In this document: in pieces, positions 37,801 through 52,040 of the stretch
Layout: every line of letters starts with the position of its first letter
How positions within the stretch are numbered: the stretch's first letter is position 1
Notes under the pieces: model-generated
Told to the model about the DNA's origin: nothing
What the model saw: the letters and a program-made list of their open reading frames with translations, nothing else
Database searches by the model: none
Program-made: the position numbers and the translations under genes
Assembly: GCF_000003815.2 (NCBI RefSeq)
Contig: NC_049984.1
Span: 735,004-799,003 of the forward strand
Reading direction: 5' to 3'
Origin: Branchiostoma floridae
Lineage: Eukaryota; Chordata; Leptocardii; Amphioxiformes; Branchiostomatidae
Length of the DNA stretch: 64,000 nucleotides

Positions 37801-40141
37801 TACTCGCTTCCATTTAAAATGTCCACTGCCATATCACTGACCGGTGGATTTGGGGGCTAGTAAGAGGCAGAAATGGATTTAAAGCAACTTTTCAATTACA
37901 AATGTATCAATGACGATAGTATCCTGTCTACCTTGTCCCCCCCCAACAACCAGGAGGTTTAGGGACTAGGTAGGTACGAGTAGGTATCCTGAGGGTCTGC
38001 AGGGGCGATCCGGGCAACGATTCTCAATAATGGGTAACAATGATGTCTGGATAGCAAATAAGTACATAGATTTCCAACGTTCAATAATGCTTCACGAGCA
38101 ACATACGGAAAATGCCTAACTGTTTTGTTAGCTTATGTGTGATAGATGTTGTGACTTCAATGATTGAATCTGATATTGCATCAACCTGCATAAGTCCTTA
38201 ACATTTCCTCTTCCAGTGCACCCATAATAATATACTTGTTCCTTTTCACAGTCATGGAATCAGTCGTGGTCAACACAGAAAAAGAAAGCCAATGATAAAA
38301 GAATTTCATTGCTGGAAGTGAAACTAAGTAAACAAGTGAAACTGCAAAAGAAACTGTGTCTAAATTTTGGGCAAGTTTCATGTACATTTGTGTAATTGCC
38401 CGATAGGACAAGTGTACTTTAGAGAAGTTGTTCAACCCTGGAAATGTTGTAAGTGTTGTAACTAACAGGCAGACATCAACACATTCTTGCCCAGGGCAAG
38501 ACATGTTCTTCATTTGTGTAAAGTACCGAAGTCAACAGTCTCCCATATCTGTAAGCTAACCCACAGCAGTAAGTATTGCAATTATATGGTGCACATCCTG
38601 GATACAAGCCTGAGTTACCAGCCGTCCTGACTGATGTTTATCTGCTCATGAATAATGTATTACTGACGTCCAAACTTCTATCTTCCATCAAGCCAAGGGG
38701 GTTTAAATAGGCCCAGCACAGGACAACTTTGGAGGGACTTTGATCATGTCTTCCCCATGCTTCAGCACTATTTGCTTTGTCTCTGTAGAATTCAATTCTG
38801 ACCTGGGACATTTCTCTGGTTTACTGAGTTCATGAATTTAAGAACTTCTTTACAAGCCTTTATATACTGTTAAGCACTGAATATCCAAATATCCTAATAT
38901 CTAAAAAAAACTCAATATTTTTTGCTAAACAAAACCGAACAAGAAACGTAACAGGTCCCGATGTGAGCCCCTGTATATGATGCGCCATGTGCTGTACGGC
39001 CCGGTGGTACGGGGTGGTACCGGCCGGTTGGTCGGTTCGCGGCGGGGCAGGGTGGCCCTGCGCCCGCCTGCCGACATGGCGACAACCCGGTACGTTAGAC
39101 AAACCCCGATAGCACCCAGCCACCTCGGCAAAATATCGCAGAAACGACGTTTTCAGCCAATTCTTGAACATAGCTGCACTGTAGCTGTAAAGTTTGTTTG
39201 AGGTGAAAGAATTGGAAAGCCCTGATAGACAGGGACGTCCGGAAAGTGGGTAATTAAAATGGCTCGGCAGCCAGATTTTTCAAAGTGTGATTTTCGGGCC
39301 AGCGGCTAAGTCCTGACGCCATTTTCACTTCGCACGGAGGCACAAAATACGGCCTCGCGCCGCCCCGCCGCGAGAAAATACACACATTCATACAGATTAA
39401 CGTAGTTCTACCGCCATACCACGCCCTTACAGACAAAATACATTTTAATGCCGGATTCATGTCCATTCTGCATGTTTTACAGCAAGGCAAGCGGCGCGGG
39501 GCTGAAAATTTCTAAGTGCCAAGATGGCTGCAGAGGCTAAGTCCCGACACAAGGTCAGAGCGGCGCAGCGGCGGCAGCAAGCTCAAATTCCGCCGAATAA
39601 TTTCGCATTCTGCCGTCAGGGTTCAGTAGGGAATGCAAAAAGTCACCCAGGGTATAAATTTCAGGCGATTTGGACAACAAATCGCGCAGAAAACAGAGGA
39701 TTTTACCCCATTCATGAGCTGGGGAAAATATTCTAAGTGCCATTTTGGCTCCAGAAACTAAGTCCACATCACAACAATAGCCAGGAACGCGCGAAGACGG
39801 GAAAATACTCACCTTCCGCGGACTTCGGCACTTTCTGCGACTGAAAAATAGAAAGAAAAGGGTCGGATGAGACTCAGATTTTTGAGGAGATAAAATTTGG
39901 ATGAAGGGATTATTTTTGAAGAGGAAATGCCGGTTTTGCCGCGGCATGTGCGAGCGGCCCTCGCCAAAGAAACGCCGGCCATGCTGGCGGCAAGCACCGA
40001 CAGTTTTACCTGTAAAATAGAGCACGCAAAAACTCACCACGATCGCCAAATTACACGAAAGAAATTGAAAAAGACACATGATATGGAAATAATTCTTACA
40101 TCGGGGCTCCCGATGCCAGAATCGCCGCTTTGGAGGTCCAT
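19425..40141 (-). CDS. TOP1: DNA topoisomerase I (nuclear, type IB)
   Basis: Twenty exons join in phase (5' to 3'): 40141-40100, 39840-39813, 36873-36309, 34925-34871, 34623-34556, 33806-33710, 33159-33103, 32823-32780, 32303-32188, 31026-30782, 29919-29732, 27619-27475, 26344-26201, 25441-25256, 24439-24256, 21750-21623, 21447-21353, 21007-20929, 20566-20496, 19527-19425; 879 residues. The enzyme relaxes supercoils by transient 3'-phosphotyrosyl cleavage. Residues 1-318 are a Lys/His/Ser/Asp-rich N-terminal domain; the core starts at [11 protein letters not shown]. Catalytic residues are R602 (LALRAGNEK), K646 (FLGKDSIRY), R704 (KVFRTYN), H746 (ILCNHQR) and Y837 (KLNYLDPR). Each is exactly 114 above the recalled human position, and the total length also differs by 114, so the difference lies in the N-terminal part. 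A Lys/Arg-rich linker coiled coil is at about 764-822. Start choice: ATG at 40141 heads a 14-codon exon spliced in phase. At least 12 exon edges carry tandem arrays. Confidence 0.95.
19505..19590. repeat. Exon-edge duplication, 5' edge of TOP1 exon 20
   Basis: The stretch GGGACTTCCCACTTCTTACA, spanning the start of exon 20 and its acceptor, occurs at 19508 and again near 19557, on the intron side. Confidence 0.8.
19686..20360. mobile_element. mariner-like MITE, ~675 bp
   Basis: The outer ends are CGAGGGGTGATCAGCC...GGGTGACGCCG..CACCCCTCG, with imperfect inverted repeats extending about 50-60 bp and flanking TA at 19684-19685 and 20361-20362. TACGAGGGGTG ends and TA duplications are typical of Tc1/mariner. 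It lies in TOP1 intron 19 and no transposase is visible. Confidence 0.7.
20680..20930. repeat. Exon-edge minisatellite, 3' edge of TOP1 exon 18 (40 bp x 6)
   Basis: On the minus strand each 40-bp unit holds the end of exon 18 (codons for QATDK) and its GTAACA donor. Donor copies are near 20726, 20766, 20806, 20846, 20886 and 20926. The one at 20926-20929 belongs to the intact exon. Confidence 0.95.
20990..21180. repeat. Exon-edge repeat, 5' edge of TOP1 exon 18
   Basis: Two to three degenerate copies of CTCCAACATCCTGCACAAAC (exon start plus acceptor) alternate with (CAAA)n. They extend from the exon into the upstream intron. Confidence 0.7.
22125..22330. repeat. 15-bp minisatellite CAGTACAGAAGCCTG
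   Basis: About 11 near-perfect copies, then diverged ones, in the TOP1 intron between exons 15 and 16. A run of about 17 G follows at 22542-22559. No exon sequence is included. Confidence 0.95.
22980..24256. repeat. Exon-edge minisatellite, 3' edge of TOP1 exon 15, alternating with (TG)n
   Basis: About ten units of roughly 100-125 bp. Each has a copy of the last 60 or so nt of exon 15 ([18 protein letters not shown] on the minus strand) with its GTACGTA donor, separated by TG/GAGTG repeats. Copies start near 23175, 23291, 23407, 23535, 23722, 23846, 23960, 24061 and 24165, with a more decayed one near 23000. Confidence 0.93.
24425..24800. repeat. Exon-edge minisatellite, 5' edge of TOP1 exon 15 (~28 bp x ~11)
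   Basis: The unit CTTAAACACCTGCACAAGAC plus ACAAACAT carries the first codons of exon 15 (VFK on the minus strand) and the CAG acceptor. The array extends into the upstream intron from the real acceptor at 24440. Confidence 0.93.
25441..25965. repeat. Exon-edge minisatellite, 5' edge of TOP1 exon 14 (~110 bp x 5)
   Basis: Each unit has the acceptor plus the first 69 nt of exon 14 ([19 protein letters not shown] on the minus strand), then an A/T-rich (AAAT)n spacer. One copy has GAATC in place of GAAGC. A more diverged copy is at about 25876-25965. The copies repeat the residue context of catalytic R602. Confidence 0.95.
25985..26205. repeat. Exon-edge minisatellite, 3' edge of TOP1 exon 13 (~71 bp x 3)
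   Basis: Copies of the exon 13 end with donor (ACCTTGTCGATGAAGTA on the plus strand) occur near 26058, 26130 and at the real junction at 26200. A partial copy is near 25990. Confidence 0.88.
26595..27475. repeat. Exon-edge minisatellite, 3' edge of TOP1 exon 12, alternating with (TG)n
   Basis: Five or more copies of the exon 12 end ([13 protein letters not shown] on the minus strand) with GTAA donor lie near 26600, 26840, 26975, 27063, 27202 and 27334, separated by TG-rich simple repeats. The real exon ends at 27475. Confidence 0.93.
27700..27911. mobile_element. Half copy of the CAGGGCTCGAAATAC element family
   Basis: The right end GGTATTTCAAGCCCTG and the internal GTGCAAGTTTGGTC and ACTTGCACCA motifs match the intact elements at 34985-36132. 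No opposite end was found, so this is probably truncated. Confidence 0.6.
27920..29735. repeat. Exon-edge minisatellite, 3' edge of TOP1 exon 11 (97 bp x ~15 plus ~7 short units)
   Basis: On the minus strand each 97-bp unit is a 72-nt copy of the exon 11 end ([13 protein letters not shown] onward) followed by a 25-nt block beginning GTAAGTAGGG and ending TTACAG. Every copy therefore has both a donor and an acceptor. The units from about 28303 to 29732 are nearly identical; seven shorter units of about 60 bp occupy 27920-28300. Each also holds GTAACCATGGTAAC, an X-box-like motif. Confidence 0.97.
30005..30275. repeat. Degenerate CCATGGCAACAGATT repeat
   Basis: About 15 diverged copies of a 15-bp unit with CCATGGCAAC cores, in the TOP1 intron between exons 10 and 11. 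They include no exon sequence. Confidence 0.8.
30590..30785. repeat. ~32-bp minisatellite beside the TOP1 exon 10 donor
   Basis: Five to six copies of CCCCACAGATAAATGCACAC plus CTCCCTGC run up to the donor of exon 10 at 30781. They begin in the intron and do not duplicate coding sequence. Confidence 0.85.
31020..31510. repeat. Exon-edge minisatellite, 5' edge of TOP1 exon 10
   Basis: Four extra copies of the exon start ([10 protein letters not shown] on the minus strand) with its CCCCAG acceptor lie near 31118, 31243, 31366 and 31452. They are interleaved with GTGTCTGTGTG and GGGGAGGG sequence. The real exon starts at 31026. Confidence 0.92.
31530..31850. repeat. (TG)n/(CG)-interrupted microsatellite
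   Basis: Long alternating TG tracts with GCGCACG interruptions. They produce spurious Cys/Val and Thr/His reading frames on both strands, which are not genes. Confidence 0.95.
31940..32190. repeat. Exon-edge repeat, 3' edge of TOP1 exon 9
   Basis: Two extra copies of the exon 9 end ([12 protein letters not shown] on the minus strand), near 31950 and 32035-32085, alternate with TG repeats. The 32035 copy keeps the GTGAGT donor. The real exon ends at 32188. Confidence 0.88.
32305..32570. repeat. ~33-bp minisatellite with AP-1-like and CCAAT cores
   Basis: Eight copies of GGTCACATGACTCATAAGAA plus CCAATCACAGGCAA. Four copies have TGACTCA and the others TGACTCG; most have CCAAT. It lies upstream of TOP1 exon 9, inside the gene. 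Confidence 0.9.
33797..33990. repeat. Exon-edge repeat, 5' edge of TOP1 exon 6, with GGACATGTTACA units
   Basis: TCAGCCCTGGACAACAA occurs at the exon 6 acceptor (33801) and again near 33958. The space between is filled by about eight GACATGTTACATG-type units. Confidence 0.8.
34176..34538. mobile_element. hAT-like MITE with 8-bp duplication CTCGTACG
   Basis: Ends are CAGGGCTCTAG...TAAAGCCCTG, flanked by identical CTCGTACG at 34168-34175 and 34539-34546. The 8-bp duplication and CAGGG ends fit hAT. On the transcribed strand the element starts 17 nt inside the intron after the exon 5 donor. Confidence 0.8.
34985..36132. mobile_element. CAGGG(T)TCGAAATAC element, outer copy, 5-bp duplication GCAGG
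   Basis: Ends are CAGGGTTCGAAATAC...GTATTTCAAACCCTG, flanked by GCAGG at 34980-34984 and 36133-36137. It is interrupted by a second copy of the same family at 35296-36025 and lies in TOP1 intron 3. Confidence 0.75.
35296..36025. mobile_element. CAGGGCTCGAAATAC element, nested copy, 5-bp duplication CCTAC
   Basis: Ends are CAGGGCTCGAAATAC...GTATTTCGAGCCCTG, flanked by CCTAC at 35291-35295 and 36026-36030. The element is 730 bp and has subterminal GTGCAAGTAAGTTT and ACTTGCAC.GTGCAAGT inverted motifs. No transposase ORF is visible. Confidence 0.8.
36874..39812 (-). other. TOP1 intron 2
   Basis: About 2.9 kb with no exon or RNA gene recognised. Near 39500-39550 and 39715-39770 two similar segments share AAAAT.TTCTAAGTGCCA and GGCT.CAGA..CTAAGTCC, a diverged duplication of unknown meaning close to the promoter. 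Confidence 0.6.
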
Positions 40142-40951
40142 TTTGAGGTGATTTTTGCTCGAAGATCTGAAGTCTGTCTCTTCTGTGGCGTCGGAAATGG
40201 CTAAGTGTGGATTTGACTCCAAAGCGCATGCGTCAAACTGCGAGGCTGTGGAGGGGAATTCAGCTCACCCAGACACCACGTCATCACAACAGTCTGGCGG
40301 GCGGAGATATTTTCAAATTTGTATCTAATCTAAAAGTATGAATTTTGAAAGTTGTATAGAGATGGATGGTTATTATTGTGCTGGCGTCTAAAAAGATTTA
40401 ATATCACAAATGTATGCAACGTTATGTATTGGTTTCCCAGCTAACTAAAGCGTTCCCATTACGTTGTATGTGAGGTGGACATATAAATTAACAACAATTC
40501 CTCATCTTTGTGCACTGTTCTTTAACCTGGTCCATGTACTAGTTCTCGTTACATGTACATTTGAAAATGCGTCAAAGCCATACCAGCATTGCAAAATCAA
40601 GGTATTACATTAAGTATACTCAGATACCCCATGCACAGTGTCATAAATTCTTCCAGGGACATTGAAAGGGATAATCTAAAGAATCTCACTTTTCAAAGCA
40701 ACTGACTTGCAGGGCAGTTTTCTCCGTTATGTGTGTACGTTTATTCACATAAGGACTTTCAAATCGACATCGTTGTGTGGCGGAAATAATCATTAAACGG
40801 GTGAATTTCGGAACTTACACACCGTCATGTTCATTCGTGACGTCACTCCAGGTGTTTTGCTGGAATGCCATGACGTCACGTGTGTGAACGTCACGTCCGG
40901 TTTGTAACAGGTTGGAACTTGCGCCAAGGCCGTCCTGTCATGTGGGCAGTA

Positions 40952-41147
40952 CTATAAATGCATGGATTTAATTTTGCGGTAGCGGGAAAAAGGACTTTTC
41001 GCGGCGGTTTTAATTTCGCGGTAGCACCATGCACTGTAGTATCTTAATGCCCTGGAAAAATGTTCGCGGTGGTTTTAAATTCGCGGTGAAATGGCCAACG
41101 CGAAAACCGCGAATATAAATCCACCGCGAACATTTCTGCATTTACAG
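40952..41147. mobile_element. Short MITE with TTCGCGGTGG motifs and TA duplication
   Basis: Ends are CTATAAATGCA...TGCATTTACAG with flanking TA at 40950-40951 and 41148-41149. The interior has several TTCGCGGT.GTTTTAA motifs in both orientations and could fold. A partial relative is near 43090-43140. Confidence 0.65.
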
Positions 41148-41839
41148 TATCAGGCGCTGTGCGTTCTCCGACAGTCTCATAATGTGGACATCTGGCCAAT
41201 AGAGTGACATTTCTAAAGCTTTTGGCTTTAACGTTATCAATTAACTTGATTTTAGATAAAATAACGTTAACGAATGTTTGAAAAAATGTTTGAAAAAGTT
41301 TCCGAAATCATGTCGAGTTGCTTGAGTATTATGTAAAACGTTACACTTCTTCCTTGCTCCTTGGAGCAGGTGAGAGTAACAGACAGCCTTGGTCACCTTA
41401 TTAAGTGAATATTGAAGTTCCCGTTTTATTTTCTGTTCTCCAACTTAAATCGCCTTTGGGCCATACCGATTGAATTTGTTGGTTCTCGGATTTAAAAAAA
41501 AATGAAAAAAATTATATAACATTACTCAACTGGAAAAAAACATGAAAACAAAGCGAGGACCAGGTTTATGCTTTGGTGCACTCAGTTTTATGCAGTGAAT
41601 GCAGTCACATTCAAGTTTACCTCCCTTCCCTATCCTTTTACGATGTCCATTTGCTACATTTTTATTTTAAAAAGTCTAAGAACCAAGGACATCAATTGGT
41701 GTTGCCTTTTTAAAGGCAACACCAGAGTTTCTGTAATGTCAGCCATGATAAGGAGGAAACATCCTTGTCATGGTTATAGAGCCTGTTCTCCTACACCAGG
41801 TCCCAATCAGACAAAAGCACGCGGCATTATGTCACAGGT

Positions 41840-41935
41840 TCCTTCCACTGACCTCACACTACGGCGTGCAGTTGTGGAACAAGCTCTCTCTCGAATCACG
41901 AAGTCTGATGAAGCTCAGGACATTTAAAGACTTAT
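41840..41935 (+). mobile_element. Decayed non-LTR retrotransposon 3' end (possible)
   Basis: One frame reads YGVQLWNKLSLESR..MKLRTFKDL then stop. This resembles the WN.LP....FK..L tail that ends many CR1/L2-type reverse transcriptase ORFs. Only this short stretch is recognisable. Confidence 0.35.
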
Positions 41936-42385
41936 AGTTAACTTACTTACTGATACTATTTCATAGTTTATGTTGTCGTATGTAAGTAGGTATGTATGCA
42001 TGTATGTTGTCGTAGAAATCTGCCATTACTGTTATCACGTTTTCATGTAAGTCCAAGACTGCCTGAAAAGCAGGTCAAGCTTCGACCTGAGTGTACACTG
42101 CTGGCTAAACAAATAAAGTACGTGAAGAAACGTTACTTTGCTATGAGCAGACTGATCAAGCTAACCTCCATATGCATTAAGAGAACACAGGGAGACATTT
42201 TATTCATATCTTTCATTACAAAACAAAATCCAGGCATGAACATATCAGAGCTCAGTTATAGCTGGATAACTCTACCAGCCATACATAGCTTAGCTGTCTG
42301 AAATATGCTCATTGGACAGAATAATCCCTTCATTATAGCCATGGGAAGAACTAGACATGCAAGCATTCTATATCATATTCAGTAT

Positions 42386-42391
42386 TTTATT
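42386..42391 (-). terminator. Candidate poly(A) signal of RNMT
   Basis: AATAAA on the minus strand about 280 bp after the RNMT stop, which gives a short 3'UTR. Confidence 0.6.
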
Positions 42392-42671
42392 CAATGGTAA
42401 ATTTCTTCCTTCCCTGCCCCACATTTCCCCCTAACTAGCTCCCTAACCCAGAGCTGGTTCCTATAGTACTGAGAGTCACTGGCTAGCCTGGCTGGTTTCA
42501 GCTGGCTGTGGCTGGTTTCAGCCGGCCGTGGCTGGTTCTGACTGGTTTCAGCCGACTGTGGCTGGTTTTGGCTGGCTACAGACGGCTGTGGCTGGTTTTG
42601 GCTGGTTACAGACGGCTGTGACTGGTTTTGGCTGGTGTCAGTCGGCTGTGGATGGTTCCTAGTACTGAGAG

Positions 42672-48544
<5,873 letters not shown>

Positions 48545-48907
48545 TTTGTTGTGATAGAAAGTACTTCCGGATGAGACATTACATTTCATAAGAGGGAAAT
48601 TGGTTTTTACATACCAATATAATCTATTTTCATTACTCACCGCTTATATCTTAGGTACTCCGTATTGATTGTTGTTACTATCTTTAGTATATACAGCTCC
48701 CTTATACAAGATTGTGAGACCAAAACGAGAATGATATAATGCCTTAACTACTCTGTTGACCCCCTACAGTATAATGGACCAGTCCGAGGTCATTATTGTT
48801 GAGAGTGCGTAAGACTGCAGCACGTTCTGATGGTGGGTGGGAAGGACGGGTTCTGTCGGAAGGATTTGTAGGTTTTCCGGACCGTTCGGTGGCTCCAAGC
48901 GGGACAG
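48545..48907. promoter_or_regulatory. Head-to-head promoter region of RNMT and FAM210A-like
   Basis: Only 363 bp separate the two start codons, so both 5'UTRs and a shared bidirectional promoter must lie here or within the transcripts. I see no convincing TATA box. Transcription start sites are unknown. Confidence 0.7.
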
Positions 48908-51653
48908 ATGTCGGCTCGGGGACCGCGGTACGGCCGCAGGCTGCTGTCCAGCCTCCTGACGGTGACACTACAGACGGAAACGGGCGGCGCCAACAGCCGA
49001 ACGGCGCACGGACAGGCACAAGGTCAGGCGGGCAAGGCGCGAGCGGGTCTCTCCGAGCAGAGGGTTGGCTCCGGGGTGGGACGGCTGCTAGCCGTTTTTA
49101 TCGGGCGCTTATCCGCCTTTTTCTTGGGTTTTCTTTTTGTCCACAATTTGTCAAACGGACAGATTGAAACCCTGATAAAATATAAGTAAAAGACTGACGT
49201 TTTTTGCTACGGCCGAGCCTAACATCTGCTTGAAGACCAGGAAAGAGAAGTGTTGTTCCCTGCTGCAGTGGGCAGTGTACATACTGAGTGGAGTTGGGTC
49301 ATGTGGTGTAATAAGGTCCTGGGTTCAAATACTGTCATAACATTGATGCTGTGGCCATGGGAAAGGCACTTTATTAAACTTTATCTCTGCACAACTTTCC
49401 TCACTTCACTCAGATGGGAATGAGTACCTAGCTTCGGCTAGTGAAGTCTCTCGAATAGGAAATGAAGTGGGGGGCCTAATTTTCTGACAAGCCACACCTT
49501 GTGTGCAATAAAAATCCTACCACACTTATTGAAAAATGGTATCAAACTTTCAAAGTGGATCTATATCAAACAAAATCTGTCAAGATATGCAGCTTGTAGT
49601 TGTTTACTACAAACCTGGTGTGTAATGCTGTGAGGCAGTTTACCGGGTATGCAGTACAAACAAGAAAAGTTGAGTGCCTGATGTTGTTCCCTTGTGTGTT
49701 GCAGGTGTCCTGAGGAGAATCCATGGCTGGCAGGAGGGAATATGGGACATGGTGTCCCGCCCAAGTACCATGGTGTCTGGCCCAAGTACCGTGGTTTCCT
49801 GTCCGAGTACCATGGTGTCCCGCCCAAGATCCATGGTTTCCTGTTCAAGTACCATGGTGTCCCACCCGAGAACCTGGGTGCAGCAGCAACACACCCACCA
49901 ACCCACGATGTCCCGTGGGACACTGGTCCCCACAGCTGGATGTCACATCCTAACTTCTCACACATTCAGTACTGAACTCTACCCCCCATATGGAGGGGGC
50001 TCCTGTACCCACTGCTGCACCTTCCACAGTTCTGCCCATGGCGCTCAGAGGGGTGGGGAGAAACAGCAGGCAGATCAGAGGGGTGGGGAGAAACCACAGC
50101 CTGATCAGAGGGGTGGGGAGAAACCACAGGCAGATCAGGAGGACCAGAGGGAAGCTGAGGAGGATGAGGAGGATTTGGTGGAGAGGTACCGGAACCTGAC
50201 GTTGTTCCAGAGGTTTAAGATGATGGTGAAGGATTACGGACATGTGCTGATTCCCGTGCACGTCGCCACATCGCTGGTCTGGTTCGGAACCTTCTACTAC
50301 ATGGCTATCAGGTAAGCTGGGCTCTCCAACCGCCCCAAACTGGTATCAAACCAGACCAAACCAAACCACCTCTAACTGTCCTGTAGGGGTTCTAATTTTG
50401 CCCTGTAGCTGTACTAATTCTGCCCTGTCTCCATCCTGTAGTTATGTTGATTCTGTCCTGTTTTTTACCCCCTAGTGGTGTAGATCCGGTGCCTCTCCTG
50501 GAGAAGATCGGGCTGCCGCACTCCTGGGTGGAAACCATGAAGAAGTCCGGAGCTTCAGACCTGATGGTGGCGTATGCTTTTTACAAGGTATGGAGACAGT
50601 ATACAACAGTAACTTATGCTTTTTACAAGGTATGGAGACAGTATACAACAGTAACTTATGCTTTTTACAAGGTATGGAGACAGTATACAACAGTAACTTA
50701 TGCTTTTTACAAGGTATGGAGACAGTATACAACAGTTACTTATGCTTTTTACAAGGTATGGAGACAGTATACAACAGTAACTTATGCTTTTTACAAGGTA
50801 TGGAGACAGTATACAACAGTAACTTATGCTTTTTACAAGGTATGGAGACAGTATACAACAGTTACTTATGCTTTTTACAAGGTATGGAGACAGTATACAA
50901 CAGTAACTTATGCTTTTTACAAGGTATGGAGACAGTATACAACAGTAACTTATGCTTTTTACAAGGTATGGAGACAGTATACAACAGTAACTTATGCTTT
51001 TTACAAGGTATGGAGACAGTATACAACAGTAACTTATGCTTTTTACAAGGTATGGAGACAGTATACAACAGTAACTTATGCTTTTACAAGGTATGGAGAC
51101 AGTATACAACAGTTACTTATGCTTTTTACAAGGTATGGAGACAGAATACAACAGTTACTTATGTACAGTTACCGTTCAAGGCCAAAAGGTACGAGACTTG
51201 TGGGTATTACAAAACTGTTACCAATAACCATGTACAGATACAATTAATGAGAATTGCATTTTATGTTCTGAACCCAAATTTGTCGGTTACTATGGCTTAC
51301 ACAAGGTCAAGGCATTACAAGAGAAAAATGCTGAAAAGAAGAAGAACTCTGATTGTATTTGTGCTTAAATGAAGGAAAGTAGATTGTGTAGCAAGAGTTC
51401 CTTTGTAAGTTGTAGTCAGTACCAACAGGAAAGTAGATTTTATAGGAAGAGTCCCCTGTAGTCAGTATCAATGTTCTCCTTTCCCCCGCAGATTGCGACT
51501 CCTGCCCGGTACACGGTGACTCTGGGCGGTACGACTTTCACGATACGCTACCTGCGCAAGAAAGGCGTCATGCACAAACCTCCTCCCTCCAAACACATGG
51601 AGAAGATGAAGGGCTTCATCCAGGAGAAACGCGGCCAGATGAAGAGTAAATAG
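48908..51653 (+). CDS. FAM210A: FAM210A-like mitochondrial membrane protein (DUF1279)
   Basis: Four exons join in phase: 48908-49022, 49705-50311, 50476-50587, 51492-51653 (stop TAG); 331 residues. FAM210A is a mitochondrial inner-membrane protein linked to mitochondrial translation; the exact biochemistry is unsettled. The DUF1279 core covers about residues 203-320: LFQRFKMMVKDYGHVLIPVH, hydrophobic VATSLVWFGTFYYMAI, GLPHSWVETMKKSGASDLMV, then IATPARYTVTLGG, which is near identical to human. A C-terminal Lys-rich helix ends in QMKSK. The N-terminus (MSARGPRYGRRLLSSLL) resembles a mitochondrial presequence. Exon 1 is inferred from phase and context; an unspliced 93-codon frame from the same ATG ends at 49189. 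Exon 2 contains two coding minisatellites (MVSxPST, RGGEKPQADQ), so its linker may be polymorphic. The 3' edge of exon 3 is expanded in a 42-bp array. Confidence 0.88.
49277..49470 (+). mobile_element. tRNA-derived SINE-like copy
   Basis: A box-B-like GGGTTCAAATACTG is followed by a conserved body (GGGAAAGGCACTTTA, TTTCCTCACTTCACTCAG, GAGTACCTAGCTTCGGCTAG). The body is shared with the copy at 61060-61240. It lies in intron 1 of the FAM210A-like gene. Confidence 0.65.
49745..49875. repeat. Coding minisatellite in FAM210A-like exon 2 (21 bp)
   Basis: Five to six copies of a 21-bp unit built on AGTACCATGGTGTCCCGCCC encode MVSxPST-type heptads in the linker. All keep the reading frame open. Confidence 0.85.
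50045..50145. repeat. Coding minisatellite in FAM210A-like exon 2 (30 bp x 3)
   Basis: Three copies encode RGGEKPQADQ-like decapeptides just before the acidic EDEEDLVERY segment and the DUF1279 core. Confidence 0.9.
50571..51150. repeat. Exon-edge minisatellite, 3' edge of FAM210A exon 3 (42 bp x ~14)
   Basis: The unit contains CTTATGCTTTTTACAAG (exon end, YAFYK) and the donor GTATGGAGACAG. The period of 42 nt is a multiple of three and the continuing frame is open (YAFYKVWRQYTTVT per unit), so use of an inner donor or retention would add 14-residue steps. One unit near 51080 has lost one T. Confidence 0.97.
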
Positions 51654-51654
51654 A

Positions 51655-51945
51655 TTCTGCTGCTGGGGTGCCAGTCGTGCTGCTGGGGTGCCAGCCGTGC
51701 TGCTGGGGTGCCAGCCGTGCTGCTGGGGTGCCAGCCGCGCTGCTGGGGTGCCAGCCGCGCTGCTGGGGTGCCAGCCGCGCTGCTGGGGTGCCAGCCGCGC
51801 TGCTGGGGTGCCAGCCGCGCTGCTGGGGTGCCAGTCGTGCTGCTGGGGTGCCAGCCGCGCTGCTGGGGTGCCAGCCTCGCTGCTGGGGTGCCAGCCGTGC
51901 TGCTGGGGTGCCAGTCGTGCTGCTGGGGTGCCAGCCATGCTCAAC
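51655..51945. repeat. 20-bp minisatellite in FAM210A-like 3'UTR
   Basis: About 14 copies of TGCTGCTGGGGTGCCAGCCG begin immediately after the stop codon at 51651-51653. Confidence 0.96.
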
Positions 51946-52034
51946 TGTTGTCAAAATCTGTCGAAGTGGTCCGCTTGCCTCGGAAGTCAAAGGAGTCATG
52001 CAGAACTGATTTTACTTAAAGAGGCCAGCTGAAG

Positions 52035-52040
52035 AATAAA
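52035..52040 (+). terminator. Candidate poly(A) signal of FAM210A-like
   Basis: AATAAA about 380 bp after the stop. The following 52060-53859 is intergenic, and no gene or named repeat was recognised in it. Confidence 0.55.

Larger units (their letters stand above)
40142..42385. other. TOP1 upstream region and TOP1-RNMT intergenic DNA
   Basis: It holds the presumed TOP1 promoter (no TATA box recognised), a MITE at 40952-41147 and a LINE-like fragment near 41840-41935. No additional gene was recognised. Confidence 0.6.

Noticed and set aside
39555..40229. 224-residue minus-strand frame across the TOP1 first exons
   Set aside because: It is out of frame with the TOP1 start exon and reads through splice sites; no family resemblance.
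48908..49189. Independent 93-residue small membrane protein in unspliced form
   Set aside because: The same ATG splices in phase at 49022 to the FAM210A exon 2, which gives a better explanation. The unspliced form remains possible but unsupported.
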